From: Ruminococcus sp.
Lineage (GTDB): Bacteria; Bacillota; Clostridia; Oscillospirales; Acutalibacteraceae
Assembly (NCBI GenBank): GCA_017433905.1
Contig: JAFRGI010000017.1
Coordinates: 32,998-96,997 of the forward strand
Length of the DNA: 64,000 bases
Reading direction: 5' to 3'
The notes beneath the pieces were generated by a model. That model was not told where the DNA came from and ran no database searches. It worked only from the letters and a program-made list of their open reading frames with translations. Position 1 is the first letter of the stretch. The number at the start of each line of letters is the position of its first letter. Of the stretch, positions 35,620 through 44,225 are shown piece after piece. The translations under genes and the position numbers were made by a program.

Positions 35620-37272
35620 ATGATTAACGGTGAGATGTTAAAAAATGCGATTATCTCCGGCGCGCACAGTATCAGCGCGCAGAAGAATCATATCAACGAT
35701 CTCAATATTTTTCCCGTGCCCGACGGCGATACGGGTACCAATATGTCGATGACCGTCATGGCGGCGGTAAAGGCATTGGAGGAGTATGAGGGCGCCCGCG
35801 CAGGTGAGGTTGCCGAGCTTGCGGCAAAGGCGATGCTCCGCGGCGCGCGCGGTAACTCGGGTGTCATTACCTCCATTTTGTTCCGCGGCTTTGCTCAGGG
35901 ACTCAAGGAGATGGAGGAGGTCAACGGCAAAAACATTGCTGCGGCTCTCGGAATCGGCGTGGATGCGGCGTACAAGGCGGTCACCAAGCCGGTGGAGGGC
36001 ACCATCCTGACCGTGGCGCGCATGGCTTATGAGGCAGGCGTGGAAGCGTCAAGGGAGAACCCGAGCGCACTTTATGTATGGCAGATGATTGTCAACAAGG
36101 CGAACGAAGCGCTGGCGCTCACCCCCGAGCTGCTCCCCGTTCTTAAAAGGGCGGGTGTAGTCGATGCGGGAGGCAAGGGACTTTGCACGATCTTCGAGGG
36201 TATGCTCGCGTATTTTCGCGACGGTGTGTTAGTTCCTTATGAGGAAACCGAAACGCCGACCGTCGATACCTTCGAAAGCGCTGCTGCCGAATTTGACGAT
36301 AATATTGAGTTTACCTACTGCACCGAAATCATTGTCGGCAGAGAACCCGAATGTACGCTTGATCCCGACGATCTGCGCGCCTATTTGCAGACTATCGGCG
36401 ACTGCGTAGTTGTGGTTAACGATGACGAAATCATCAAGGTGCATGTCCACACCGAAACGCCTAACTGCGTTCTTGAGCAGGGTTTGACCTACGGTCAACT
36501 TCTCGCCGTCAAGGTCGAGAATATGAAAGAGCAGCATAGAAATGCCAAAAAGGGAGCCAAGAAATCCCCCAAAGCTGAAAAAGAAACCTTTGCGTTTGCT
36601 GAGCCGACAGAGCCGATCGGATTTGTCGCCGTTGCGGCAGGCGAGGGTCTCAAAAACCTCTTTAAGGAGCTCGGATGCGTCCATGTGGTTTCGGGCGGAC
36701 AGAGTATGAATCCCAGCACGGATGATATCTGTGAGGCTATCCTCGCGACGCCTGCCAAGAACGTTGTCGTGCTGCCCAACAATAAGAATATTATCCTCGC
36801 GGCGCAGCAGACCATTCCCATGGTCACCGACAGAAACGTTGTTATTGTTCCCACACGCACCATTCCGCAAGGAATGACTGCATTGCTGAACTTTGATCCC
36901 GAGATTTCCGCCGAGAGTAACGCGCAGCTGATGATGGAAGCGGCGCATACCGTGGGCACGGGTCTTGTCACCTTTGCAGCGCGCAACAGCGAGTTTGACG
37001 GCAAAAAGATTAAGGAGGGCGATATTATCGCTCTCGAAAACGGCAAACTGACAATCACCGAGAAAAGCGCCGTCAGAGCGCTCGTCAAGCTCGCCAAGAG
37101 CATGGTTACAAGGGATACATCTTTTATCACACTGATTTACGGAGAGGATGTTGAGGAGGAGGACGCCCAAAAGGCGTTTGAGGAGCTTCAGGATAGATTC
37201 GGCTCGCGTGCCGATGTATCGCTCGTTCAGGGTGATCAGCCTGTTTATTACTTTATTCTCAGTGTAGAATAA
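35620..37272 (+). CDS. fakA: Fatty acid kinase catalytic subunit FakA (DAK2/YloV)
   Basis: 550 residues. N-terminal DhaL/DAK2 nucleotide domain (1-200) with NDLNIFPVPDGDTGTNM, the Asp ligands for Mg-ATP, and GARGNSGVI; a middle domain (about 230-320) and a C-terminal DegV-like FakA domain (about 330-550). FakA phosphorylates fatty acids held by FakB (DegV family) proteins for phospholipid synthesis; a DegV gene is at 59531. The ATG at 35620 (MINGEML) is preferred, after AAAGGACG; earlier in-frame starts lie in or too near the promoter. The fakA-recG order is common in Firmicutes. Confidence 0.92.
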   Translation: MINGEMLKNAIISGAHSISAQKNHINDLNIFPVPDGDTGTNMSMTVMAAVKALEEYEGARAGEVAELAAKAMLRGARGNSGVITSILFRGFAQGLKEMEEVNGKNIAAALGIGVDAAYKAVTKPVEGTILTVARMAYEAGVEASRENPSALYVWQMIVNKANEALALTPELLPVLKRAGVVDAGGKGLCTIFEGMLAYFRDGVLVPYEETETPTVDTFESAAAEFDDNIEFTYCTEIIVGREPECTLDPDDLRAYLQTIGDCVVVVNDDEIIKVHVHTETPNCVLEQGLTYGQLLAVKVENMKEQHRNAKKGAKKSPKAEKETFAFAEPTEPIGFVAVAAGEGLKNLFKELGCVHVVSGGQSMNPSTDDICEAILATPAKNVVVLPNNKNIILAAQQTIPMVTDRNVVIVPTRTIPQGMTALLNFDPEISAESNAQLMMEAAHTVGTGLVTFAARNSEFDGKKIKEGDIIALENGKLTITEKSAVRALVKLAKSMVTRDTSFITLIYGEDVEEEDAQKAFEELQDRFGSRADVSLVQGDQPVYYFILSVE

Positions 37273-37290
37273 TTGTATACGAATGTTTTG

Positions 37291-37333
37291 CGGTCAGCGC
37301 TCAGTGGGATATCCGCCGCCGCTGACCGTTTTT
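37291..37333 (+). terminator. Terminator-like hairpin between fakA and recG
   Basis: CGGTCAGCG pairs with CGCTGACCG across a 20-base loop and is followed by five T. It would reduce read-through into recG, which starts 17 bases later. Confidence 0.7.
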
Positions 37334-37349
37334 ATCTGAGAGCCTGGGT

Positions 37350-39395
37350 ATGTCATCATTATATCAAACTTCCGTTTCTGCTCTTGCGGGTGTGGGAAAA
37401 AAGCGCGTCGAGCAGTTTGAAAAGCTGGGCGTGACCACGGTTGGAGAGCTGATTCGTTTTTATCCGCGCGCCTATGAAGATTGGAGCGCGGTTACCCCTA
37501 TTGCCGATATCACGGAGGAGGGCGTCTGCTGTATCAAAGCGGTGGTCGGAGCCGCTATGTCCAATGCCGTGCTGCCGGGTGGACGTTTCCTCACCAAAAC
37601 GACGGTTTATGACGATACGGGAACGCTTGGTCTGGTTTTTTTTAATAACCGTTACGTCAGTCAAATGCTCGCATACGGTGCAGAATATTTCTTTTATGGA
37701 AAAGTCACGCGCGACAGTCGCGGTCTGCAAATGATTGCGCCGACCTTTGCGTCCGTGCGCGGGGGCGTGTATATCCATCCGGTTTACCGCACGACGGCAG
37801 GGCTTGCTTCCAAAACAATCGAGGGCGCTGTGCAAAAGGCGCTGCGTCTGTTGCCCGAAGCCGTCGGAGATCCGCTGCCGGAGCCGATTCGAAAAGCATA
37901 CGGCTTGTGTGGTCTGCGTCAGTCATTGTGCGATATCCATTTCCCATCCGATGCAGAGGCACTGGAAACCGCGCGGCGCAGGCTGGTGACAGAGGAGTTG
38001 GTAGTGCTCAATCTCGGGATGCGCGCTCTGCGTGAACGCAGTCGTACGCGCAGCGGCGTCAAGATCCGCAGGGATTATTCCGGTGATTTTGAAAAGCTGC
38101 TTCCGTTTCGGCTTACCGGCGCGCAGCGGCGTGCGGTCGCTGATTGCGTGAATGATATGATGTGCAAGACCTCGCAGATGAACCGTTTGGTGCAGGGAGA
38201 CGTAGGCTCGGGCAAAACTGCCGTTGCCGCTTCCGTGTGTTATACGGTGATCTGCAACGGTTTTCAGGCGGCGTTTATGGCGCCCACGGAGATCCTTGCC
38301 GCGCAGCATTACGAAACCTTTCGCAGGCTGTTTGCGGATACGGACGTGAATGTCGGTTTGCTGACGGGTTCCCTGAAGGAAAGCGAGAAAAAGCGCGTGC
38401 GTAGGGAGCTTGCCGACGGTTCTGTACAGCTGGTTGTCGGCACGCATGCCCTGATTACAGACAAAACCGCCTTTTGCAACCTCGGGCTTGCCGTCACGGA
38501 TGAACAGCACCGTTTCGGCGTCGCACAGCGCGCCAAGCTGCTGTCCAAGGGAGAGAATCCGCATTTGCTGGTCATGAGCGCGACGCCCATTCCGCGTACG
38601 CTCGGACTGATCATCTTCGGCGATCTCGATATTTCTGTTATTGACGAGCTGCCGCCGCACCGCAAGCCGGTGCGCACGGTGTTGCGTTCGGGCAGACAGC
38701 GCGACAAGGTGTACCAATTCATCCGCGCAGAAGCGGCGCAGGGCAGACAGGCGTATATTGTTTGTCCGCTTGTGGAGGAGGGAGAAACGGAAGGTCTTGC
38801 CTCCGCCGAGGAATACGCTGCTGAGCTGATGCTCAGACACTTCCCCGATATTCCCGTCGGTGTGGTTCACGGACAGCTCAAATCTGCCGAGAAGGATGCT
38901 GTCATGGATGCGTTTGCCAAAAATGAATATAAGATTCTCGTCGCGACAACTGTGATCGAAGTTGGGGTTGATGTACCCAATGCTAGCGTCATGATGATAG
39001 AAAACGCCGAACGATTTGGTTTGTCGCAGCTTCATCAGCTGCGCGGACGTGTCGGGCGCGGCGAAGCGCAGTCCTACTGTGTGCTGATCAGCGACCGCCT
39101 CAGCGCTGTAACAAAGCAGCGTCTCGAGGTGATGTGTGCTACCAACGATGGGTTTAAGATTGCCGACGAGGATTTGAAAATGCGCGGTCCCGGCGATTTC
39201 TTCGGAGAGCGCCAGCACGGACTGCCGCAGCTGGCCATCGCCGATTTTGCCGATACCGAAAGCCTCGGACTGTCACAGAAAATTGCCGATGACATTTTGT
39301 TTCGTTATCACGACCTCCGCAACGACGAGTTGAATCTGCTCCGAGCCGAAATTGACCGGCTCTTTGACCGCGGCGGTCATAATACGATGAATTAG
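37350..39395 (+). CDS. recG: ATP-dependent DNA helicase RecG
   Basis: Replication-fork reversal and Holliday junction branch-migration helicase, 681 residues. N-terminal wedge/OB domain, then SF2 motifs: Q/I region RLVQGDVGSGKTAVAA, motif II-type TDEQHRFG (DEQH in place of the commoner DEQHRFG context, intact), VMSATPIPRTL, and RVGRGEAQSYCVL. Length matches the family. The ribosome site is weak (GAGAG). It directly precedes the carboxypeptidase gene. Confidence 0.96.
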   Translation: MSSLYQTSVSALAGVGKKRVEQFEKLGVTTVGELIRFYPRAYEDWSAVTPIADITEEGVCCIKAVVGAAMSNAVLPGGRFLTKTTVYDDTGTLGLVFFNNRYVSQMLAYGAEYFFYGKVTRDSRGLQMIAPTFASVRGGVYIHPVYRTTAGLASKTIEGAVQKALRLLPEAVGDPLPEPIRKAYGLCGLRQSLCDIHFPSDAEALETARRRLVTEELVVLNLGMRALRERSRTRSGVKIRRDYSGDFEKLLPFRLTGAQRRAVADCVNDMMCKTSQMNRLVQGDVGSGKTAVAASVCYTVICNGFQAAFMAPTEILAAQHYETFRRLFADTDVNVGLLTGSLKESEKKRVRRELADGSVQLVVGTHALITDKTAFCNLGLAVTDEQHRFGVAQRAKLLSKGENPHLLVMSATPIPRTLGLIIFGDLDISVIDELPPHRKPVRTVLRSGRQRDKVYQFIRAEAAQGRQAYIVCPLVEEGETEGLASAEEYAAELMLRHFPDIPVGVVHGQLKSAEKDAVMDAFAKNEYKILVATTVIEVGVDVPNASVMMIENAERFGLSQLHQLRGRVGRGEAQSYCVLISDRLSAVTKQRLEVMCATNDGFKIADEDLKMRGPGDFFGERQHGLPQLAIADFADTESLGLSQKIADDILFRYHDLRNDELNLLRAEIDRLFDRGGHNTMN

Positions 39396-39405
39396 GAGTG
39401 AGTAT

Positions 39406-40746
39406 ATGAAAAGATTTATTTCCGTTCTCTGCGTTCTTTGCCTGCTGATAACTGTGTCCGTTGTATCTGCGGGTGCCATCAACTTTCCCAATGATGTGGA
39501 TACACACTGCAAGTCGATCTTGCTGATTAATACCGACGTTGGACAGGTGGTCTATGAAAAGGCCGCAGATGAAAAGCGTTATCCTGCTTCCACCACAAAA
39601 ATCATGAGCTATATTATCGCATACGAAAACATTGACGATATTGAGAATGTCCGTATTCCGATCAAGCAGTCCGTTCTCGACAAGCTCAACGGAACAGATA
39701 GCTCGACTGCCAACCTTTCCGAGCATGTCGGTAAAACGATGAGCGGCATGGATCTGCTCTATTCCATGATGGTGCCGTCGGGTAACGACGCTGCGATGAC
39801 GCTTGCGGATTATGTGGGAGACGGTGACATTGACAAATTTGTTGAGCTGATGAACGAAAAAGCGGAGAAGTTAGGATGTGAAAACACGCATTTTGTCAAT
39901 CCTGACGGTCTGCACCATGAAAATCATTACACGACGGCGCGCGATCTCTACAAAATTACCTCTTACGCGATGACGCTGCCGCATTTCTTTGAGATTTCCA
40001 ATACCACGGAATACCAGTGCGAGGGCGACAGCCATGCGCTTGTTACCACCAACTATCTGATTGACGCCAACCGCGGCGGTGAGTATTATTATAGCTATGC
40101 AAAGGGTATCAAGACCGGCACGACGGACGAGGCAGGGCGCTGTCTGGTTACCACGGCGAAGGACGACGGAAATTCCTATATGTTGATTCTTCTCGGCGCA
40201 CCCTACAAGGCGGGTGAGCTGGAGGAGTACTACACCTTTACCGACGCGGCAGAGCTGTTCCGCTGGTCTCTGGTCGATCTCAAGCTGCAAACTGTCAAAA
40301 CCACCCAGACGCCGATTTGCGAGGTCAATGTGAAGCTTGCGTGGGGCAGAGACACTGTTACGCTGGTGCCCGAAAAAAACCTCAACGCGATCATGCCTAC
40401 GGATTTGAAAGACGAGAACATTGTGGTGGAGACCGATGTGCCCGAGGTTTTGGAAGCGCCGCTTTCTAAAGATAATTCTGTCGGTACGGCGGCGGTTTAC
40501 TATGTTGATACCGAGACGGGCGAAAAGCAGCCGATCGCATCGGTCAATCTTGTTCCCATGGACAACATAGACCGCAGCGGCTTTTTGATGGTTCTCGACG
40601 TTATCGGTACCATTTTCCAGTCTTACTGGTTTATTGTGATTATTGCTGCCATCATTCTCTTTATGATTATTTATGTGATCGTTGCCAAAGTTCACAAGGT
40701 GAGACAAAAAAAGAGAAGAAAGGTGAAAAAGTACCGCAATTTCTGA
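39406..40746 (+). CDS. D-alanyl-D-alanine carboxypeptidase (DacF/PBP5 type)
   Basis: Penicillin-binding peptidase of 446 residues that trims the terminal D-Ala of peptidoglycan stem peptides. Signal peptide (1-24, hydrophobic core FISVLCVLCLLITVSVV), active-site SxxK (S62-TTK65), SGN (125-127) and KTG (236-238) are intact; a PBP5 C-terminal beta domain follows, then a membrane helix (about 400-430) and a Lys/Arg-rich tail, so it is anchored at its C-terminus. TAGGAGTGAG precedes the ATG, 10 bases after recG. Confidence 0.94.
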   Translation: MKRFISVLCVLCLLITVSVVSAGAINFPNDVDTHCKSILLINTDVGQVVYEKAADEKRYPASTTKIMSYIIAYENIDDIENVRIPIKQSVLDKLNGTDSSTANLSEHVGKTMSGMDLLYSMMVPSGNDAAMTLADYVGDGDIDKFVELMNEKAEKLGCENTHFVNPDGLHHENHYTTARDLYKITSYAMTLPHFFEISNTTEYQCEGDSHALVTTNYLIDANRGGEYYYSYAKGIKTGTTDEAGRCLVTTAKDDGNSYMLILLGAPYKAGELEEYYTFTDAAELFRWSLVDLKLQTVKTTQTPICEVNVKLAWGRDTVTLVPEKNLNAIMPTDLKDENIVVETDVPEVLEAPLSKDNSVGTAAVYYVDTETGEKQPIASVNLVPMDNIDRSGFLMVLDVIGTIFQSYWFIVIIAAIILFMIIYVIVAKVHKVRQKKRRKVKKYRNF

Positions 40747-40765
40747 TTTTTTGCTGAGATTGATG

Positions 40766-40934
40766 TAAGGCGTGCACCGTACAATTCACGGTGCACGCCT
40801 TGCCGGAATATGATTCCGGCATATTTTCCAAAAATCAGCACCCATACGTCAGTATGCGCACTGATTATTTGTCCAATCTGACGAAACATCTTACTATGCA
40901 ATCCGCACACCTGGATTATGCGGTGTTGCCGTAA
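40766..40934. repeat. Dispersed hairpin-rich repeat, copy B (full length, inverted to copy A)
   Basis: 169 bp. Begins with AAGGCGTGCACCGT paired perfectly with ACGGTGCACGCCTT around a seven-base loop, then a second hairpin GCCGGAAT/ATTCCGGC, and ends in a hairpin formed by GCAATCCGCA and TGCGGTGTTGC. Fills most of the gap between the carboxypeptidase gene and nrdR; the remainder holds the nrdR promoter. Confidence 0.82.
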
Positions 40935-40956
40935 TTAAATTGTAAAAAAAATGTAG

Positions 40957-40985
40957 TTGCTATTCCCAATATCTTGTGCTATAAT
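40957..40985 (+). promoter_or_regulatory. Promoter of nrdR
   Basis: TTGCTA, 17-base spacer, perfect TATAAT. Confidence 0.72.
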
Positions 40986-41058
40986 CTGTTTGGCTACCAT
41001 AGGCATTATCGAACAGTTTACGGTATTGCCAATATCAGGAGATATGGGGTGACAGGCT

Positions 41059-41517
41059 ATGAAATGTCCATATTGCAGCTTTGAGGAAAGCAAGGTGATT
41101 GATTCGCGCTCCGCAGACGACGGCGAGCGTATCCGCCGCCGCAGAGAATGTCTGAAATGCGGCAAGCGTTTCACAACCCACGAGGTGATCGAAACCGTGC
41201 CGGTCATCGTTGTCAAGCGCGACAAATCCCGCGAGGTTTTTGACCGCAATAAGCTGACGGCAGGTATTCTGCGCGCCTGTGAGAAGCGTCCTGTGTCTCT
41301 GTCGCAGATAGAGGAAATGGTCGATCATATTGAGGCGAAAATCCAGAGTATGCTTGACCGCGAAATTACGACCAGGCAAATCGGTGAACTTGCCATGGAA
41401 GAGATCAAAGCCGTTGACGAGGTGTCCTATGTTCGCTTTGCATCTGTGTACCGCCAGTTTAAGGATATCAATACCTTTCTCGATGAGCTTAATAAACTGC
41501 TGACGGAAAAGCAGTAA
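41059..41517 (+). CDS. nrdR: Transcriptional repressor NrdR
   Basis: Zinc-ribbon and ATP-cone regulator of ribonucleotide reductase genes, 152 residues. Zinc ligands C3, C6, C31 and C34 ([14 protein letters not shown]) and the ATP-cone segment [18 protein letters not shown] are as in the family. The start is set by its invariant MKCPYC. Own promoter and terminator; no NrdR box was recognised in this window. Confidence 0.97.
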   Translation: MKCPYCSFEESKVIDSRSADDGERIRRRRECLKCGKRFTTHEVIETVPVIVVKRDKSREVFDRNKLTAGILRACEKRPVSLSQIEEMVDHIEAKIQSMLDREITTRQIGELAMEEIKAVDEVSYVRFASVYRQFKDINTFLDELNKLLTEKQ

Positions 41518-41529
41518 AAAAGCATAATC

Positions 41530-41580
41530 AAAAGCGCAACGCTCCGGCGGGAGGCTCCCGTTGAGGCGCTGCGCTTTTGA
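41530..41580. terminator. Bidirectional terminator between nrdR and rnhA
   Basis: AAAAGCGCA pairs with TGCGCTTTT, enclosing a second stem (CGGGAG/CTCCCG). Serves nrdR and possibly the convergent rnhA, although 78 bases separate it from the rnhA stop. Confidence 0.75.
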
Positions 41581-41658
41581 CTGTACAGAAAAATCCGCAG
41601 AACCGGGACGACGGCACAGTTCTGCAGAGATTTATGCAACGGATGCAGAATATCCGTA

Positions 41659-42096
41659 TCACATATACTTTTTGGCTTCGGCGACGGCAAGGTGGTCGCA
41701 GCGTTCGTTTTCGGGATGTCCCGCATGCCCCTTGACCCAGTTGACCTCCACTTTGTGGGTGTCGCATAGGGAAAGCAGGCGCTCCCAAAGATCGGGATTG
41801 AGCGCCTTTTCTTTTTTATTGCGCATCCAGCCCTGTGCCCGCCATTTCTTTGCCCAGCCGAGAGTCAGGGCGTTGCAGACATACTGCGAATCGCTGTACA
41901 GTGCGACCTCGCAGGGTTCCTTGAGGGCTTCGAGCGCAAAAATCACGGCGCAAAGTTCCATGCGGTTATTGGTGGTTTCCGGTTCGCCGCCCGAAAGCTC
42001 CTTTTCTGCGCCGTTGTATCGCAGGATCGCACCCCATCCGCCGGGTCCCGGATTGCCGCTGCATGCGCCGTCGGTAAATATGTCAACTTTTTTCAT
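41659..42096 (-). CDS. rnhA: Ribonuclease HI
   Basis: Degrades RNA in RNA-DNA hybrids. 145 residues with the complete catalytic set D9, E47, D69 and D134 plus H124 ([42 protein letters not shown]). Contains the basic handle region [17 protein letters not shown], as in Escherichia coli RNase HI. AAGGAGCTGTTC precedes the ATG. Confidence 0.97.
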   Translation of the reverse strand: MKKVDIFTDGACSGNPGPGGWGAILRYNGAEKELSGGEPETTNNRMELCAVIFALEALKEPCEVALYSDSQYVCNALTLGWAKKWRAQGWMRNKKEKALNPDLWERLLSLCDTHKVEVNWVKGHAGHPENERCDHLAVAEAKKYM

Positions 42097-42264
42097 GAAA
42101 GAACAGCTCCTTATTTTGGTTATCTGCGGTCGGCGGATGGCGGTTCAGAAGCCGTTTGCCGCCGTTCGACGCTGACTTTTATGCTATATTTTCTCACAAA
42201 TCTTCTATAATAACAAGAGGAAAGGGGAATTTTAGAAAAAAATTTTCATAATTCTCGTTTGATA

Positions 42265-42294
42265 TTGACATTTTGTAGATGGTTGCGGTAAAAT
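42265..42294 (+). promoter_or_regulatory. Promoter of the rnj-gdpP-rplI-dnaB-tilS-hpt-ftsH run
   Basis: Perfect TTGACA, 18-base spacer, TAAAAT. About 90 bases of leader before the rnj start. Confidence 0.7.
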
Positions 42295-42385
42295 AAATAA
42301 TGTATATGTATGCTGAAATTGGTATATCTTTTTTTGGCGCATGATAAGATGAACGGAAAATAAAAAGAATATGGAGGTAAAATTT

Positions 42386-44167
42386 GTGAGCGACGAAAGA
42401 AAAAATAAGAATTATAAGCTCAAAAATACACACAAAAACAAGGGAGGAATGAAGCAGGAAGGACAAAAGAAGAATGTCAGACCCGGTCGTCGTCCAAAAA
42501 AAATCAGCAAACCGTCGGTTCGGATATCTTTTCTCGGCGGACTCAATGAAATCGGGAAGAACATTACCCTGATCGAGTGCGAGGGCGACATGTTGATTGT
42601 CGACTGCGGCATGGCGTTTCCCGACGGCGATATGCTCGGCGTCGATTTGGTCATCCCCGATTTTTCTTACATTGAACAGAATGCAGACAAGGTGCGCGGC
42701 ATCGTTCTCACCCACGGACACGAGGATCATATCGGCGGACTGCCGTTTTTGCTTTCTCGCGTCAATCTTCCGATTTACGGAACGCCGCTGACGCTCGGAC
42801 TGGTCGGAAACAAGCTCAAGGAGCACAGTCTGTTCAACAGGGCGAAGCTCCATGTCGTCAAGTCGGGTGACACGGTTCGTCTCGGCTGTATGAATGTCAA
42901 ATTCATCCATGTTAACCACAGCATTCCCGACGCTGTGGCGTTTGCCATTCAAACGCCGGCAGGTACGCTGGTTCATACAGGTGACTTCAAAATCGACTGT
43001 ACCCCGATTTTGGGTGACGCGATTGATTTTTCCAGCTTTGCCAAGGCAGGAGACGAGGGCGTTCTCGCGCTTCTTGCCGAGAGTACCAACGCTTCGCGTT
43101 CCGGCTATACGCCTACAGAGAAGATGGTTTCCGACAGCCTTAATATGCTGTTCAGCAGTGCGGAGAAATACCGCATTATTATTGCGACCTTCGCATCTAA
43201 CGTCAATCGTGTGCAGCAGATTATCAATTGTGCCGCCAAATACGGCAGAAAGGTTGCGTTTTCCGGCAGAAGCATGGTCAACTACATGGACGTTGCCCAA
43301 AAGCTCGGATATCTTCATATGCCGGACAATATTTTGATCGACATAGATATGCTCGACAAATATCCCCGTGAACAGATTGTTCTTGTTACCACGGGCAGTC
43401 AGGGAGAGCCGATGAGTGCGCTGTCGCGCATGGCGTATTCCGATCACCGCAAGGTTATGGTGGGCGAGGGCGATTTTATTATTATTTCCGCCAACCCCAT
43501 TCCCGGCAACGAAAAGACGGTCGGCAATGTTGTCGACGAGTTGCTCAAGCGCGGCTGCAAAGTTATTTACGAGTCGATGTACGACGTTCACGTTTCCGGT
43601 CATGCCTGTCAGGAGGAGCTGAAAATCATCCATCGCCTGGTGAGACCGAAGTTTTTTATTCCCGTTCACGGTGAGCAGAAGCACCTGCGCAAGCACGCCG
43701 AGCTTGCCGAATTCCTCGGTATGGATCGCAAGAATATCTTTATCGGAGATATCGGCAGTACGGTGGAGATCAGCCGCGATTCTATGAAAGAGATCGCGCC
43801 TGTTCCCGCAGGCAAGGTTTTTGTGGACGGACTGGGGGTCGGCGATGTCGGCAGCATCGTTCTGCGCGACAGAAAGCACCTCGGTCAGGACGGTTTGATT
43901 ATCATTGTTGCCTCTCTGGACGTTTACGACGGCCACGTGGTCAGCGGACCCGATATTGTGTCGCGCGGCTTTGTCTATGTCCGGGAGAGTGAGCAGCTGC
44001 TCGAGGAGGTGCGCCGCCGCGCCCTCGATATTCTCGAGGACTGCGCCAATCAAAATATCCACGAATGGGGTATTATCAAAAACCGCATCAAAGATGAGGT
44101 TTCCAAGCTGATTTCCCAAAAAACGAGAAGAACACCGATGATCCTTCCGATTTTGCAGGAGGTCTGA
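42386..44167 (+). CDS. rnj: Ribonuclease J
   Basis: Metallo-beta-lactamase/beta-CASP endo- and 5'-3' exoribonuclease, 593 residues. HGHEDH (110-115) holds the zinc ligands; beta-CASP motifs STNASRSG, TFASNVNRV and NPIPGNE follow, then the C-terminal domain. The start is GTG at 42386, placed by GGAGG eight bases upstream; that GGAGG overlaps an in-frame ATG at 42371. A Lys/Arg/Asn-rich extension of about 43 residues precedes the usual N-terminus (RISFLGGLNEIGKN) and may help RNA or ribosome binding. Confidence 0.95.
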   Translation: MSDERKNKNYKLKNTHKNKGGMKQEGQKKNVRPGRRPKKISKPSVRISFLGGLNEIGKNITLIECEGDMLIVDCGMAFPDGDMLGVDLVIPDFSYIEQNADKVRGIVLTHGHEDHIGGLPFLLSRVNLPIYGTPLTLGLVGNKLKEHSLFNRAKLHVVKSGDTVRLGCMNVKFIHVNHSIPDAVAFAIQTPAGTLVHTGDFKIDCTPILGDAIDFSSFAKAGDEGVLALLAESTNASRSGYTPTEKMVSDSLNMLFSSAEKYRIIIATFASNVNRVQQIINCAAKYGRKVAFSGRSMVNYMDVAQKLGYLHMPDNILIDIDMLDKYPREQIVLVTTGSQGEPMSALSRMAYSDHRKVMVGEGDFIIISANPIPGNEKTVGNVVDELLKRGCKVIYESMYDVHVSGHACQEELKIIHRLVRPKFFIPVHGEQKHLRKHAELAEFLGMDRKNIFIGDIGSTVEISRDSMKEIAPVPAGKVFVDGLGVGDVGSIVLRDRKHLGQDGLIIIVASLDVYDGHVVSGPDIVSRGFVYVRESEQLLEEVRRRALDILEDCANQNIHEWGIIKNRIKDEVSKLISQKTRRTPMILPILQEV

Positions 44168-44225
44168 GGGAGTGCTTCGGAGCAGGTGTATATGTCCGAA
44201 TGATTAAAAAGTGTTAAGGAAAATT

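Noticed and set aside
40692-40910. Minus-strand frame sharing peptide words with a frame at 25545-25778
   Set aside because: Both lie in the dispersed repeat; similarity is at DNA level, the frames have different ends and no ribosome sites.
42194-44119. 641-codon open frame on the minus strand
   Set aside because: Exactly antisense to rnj, which has full catalytic motifs; the frame lacks any family signature and arises from GC-rich third positions.
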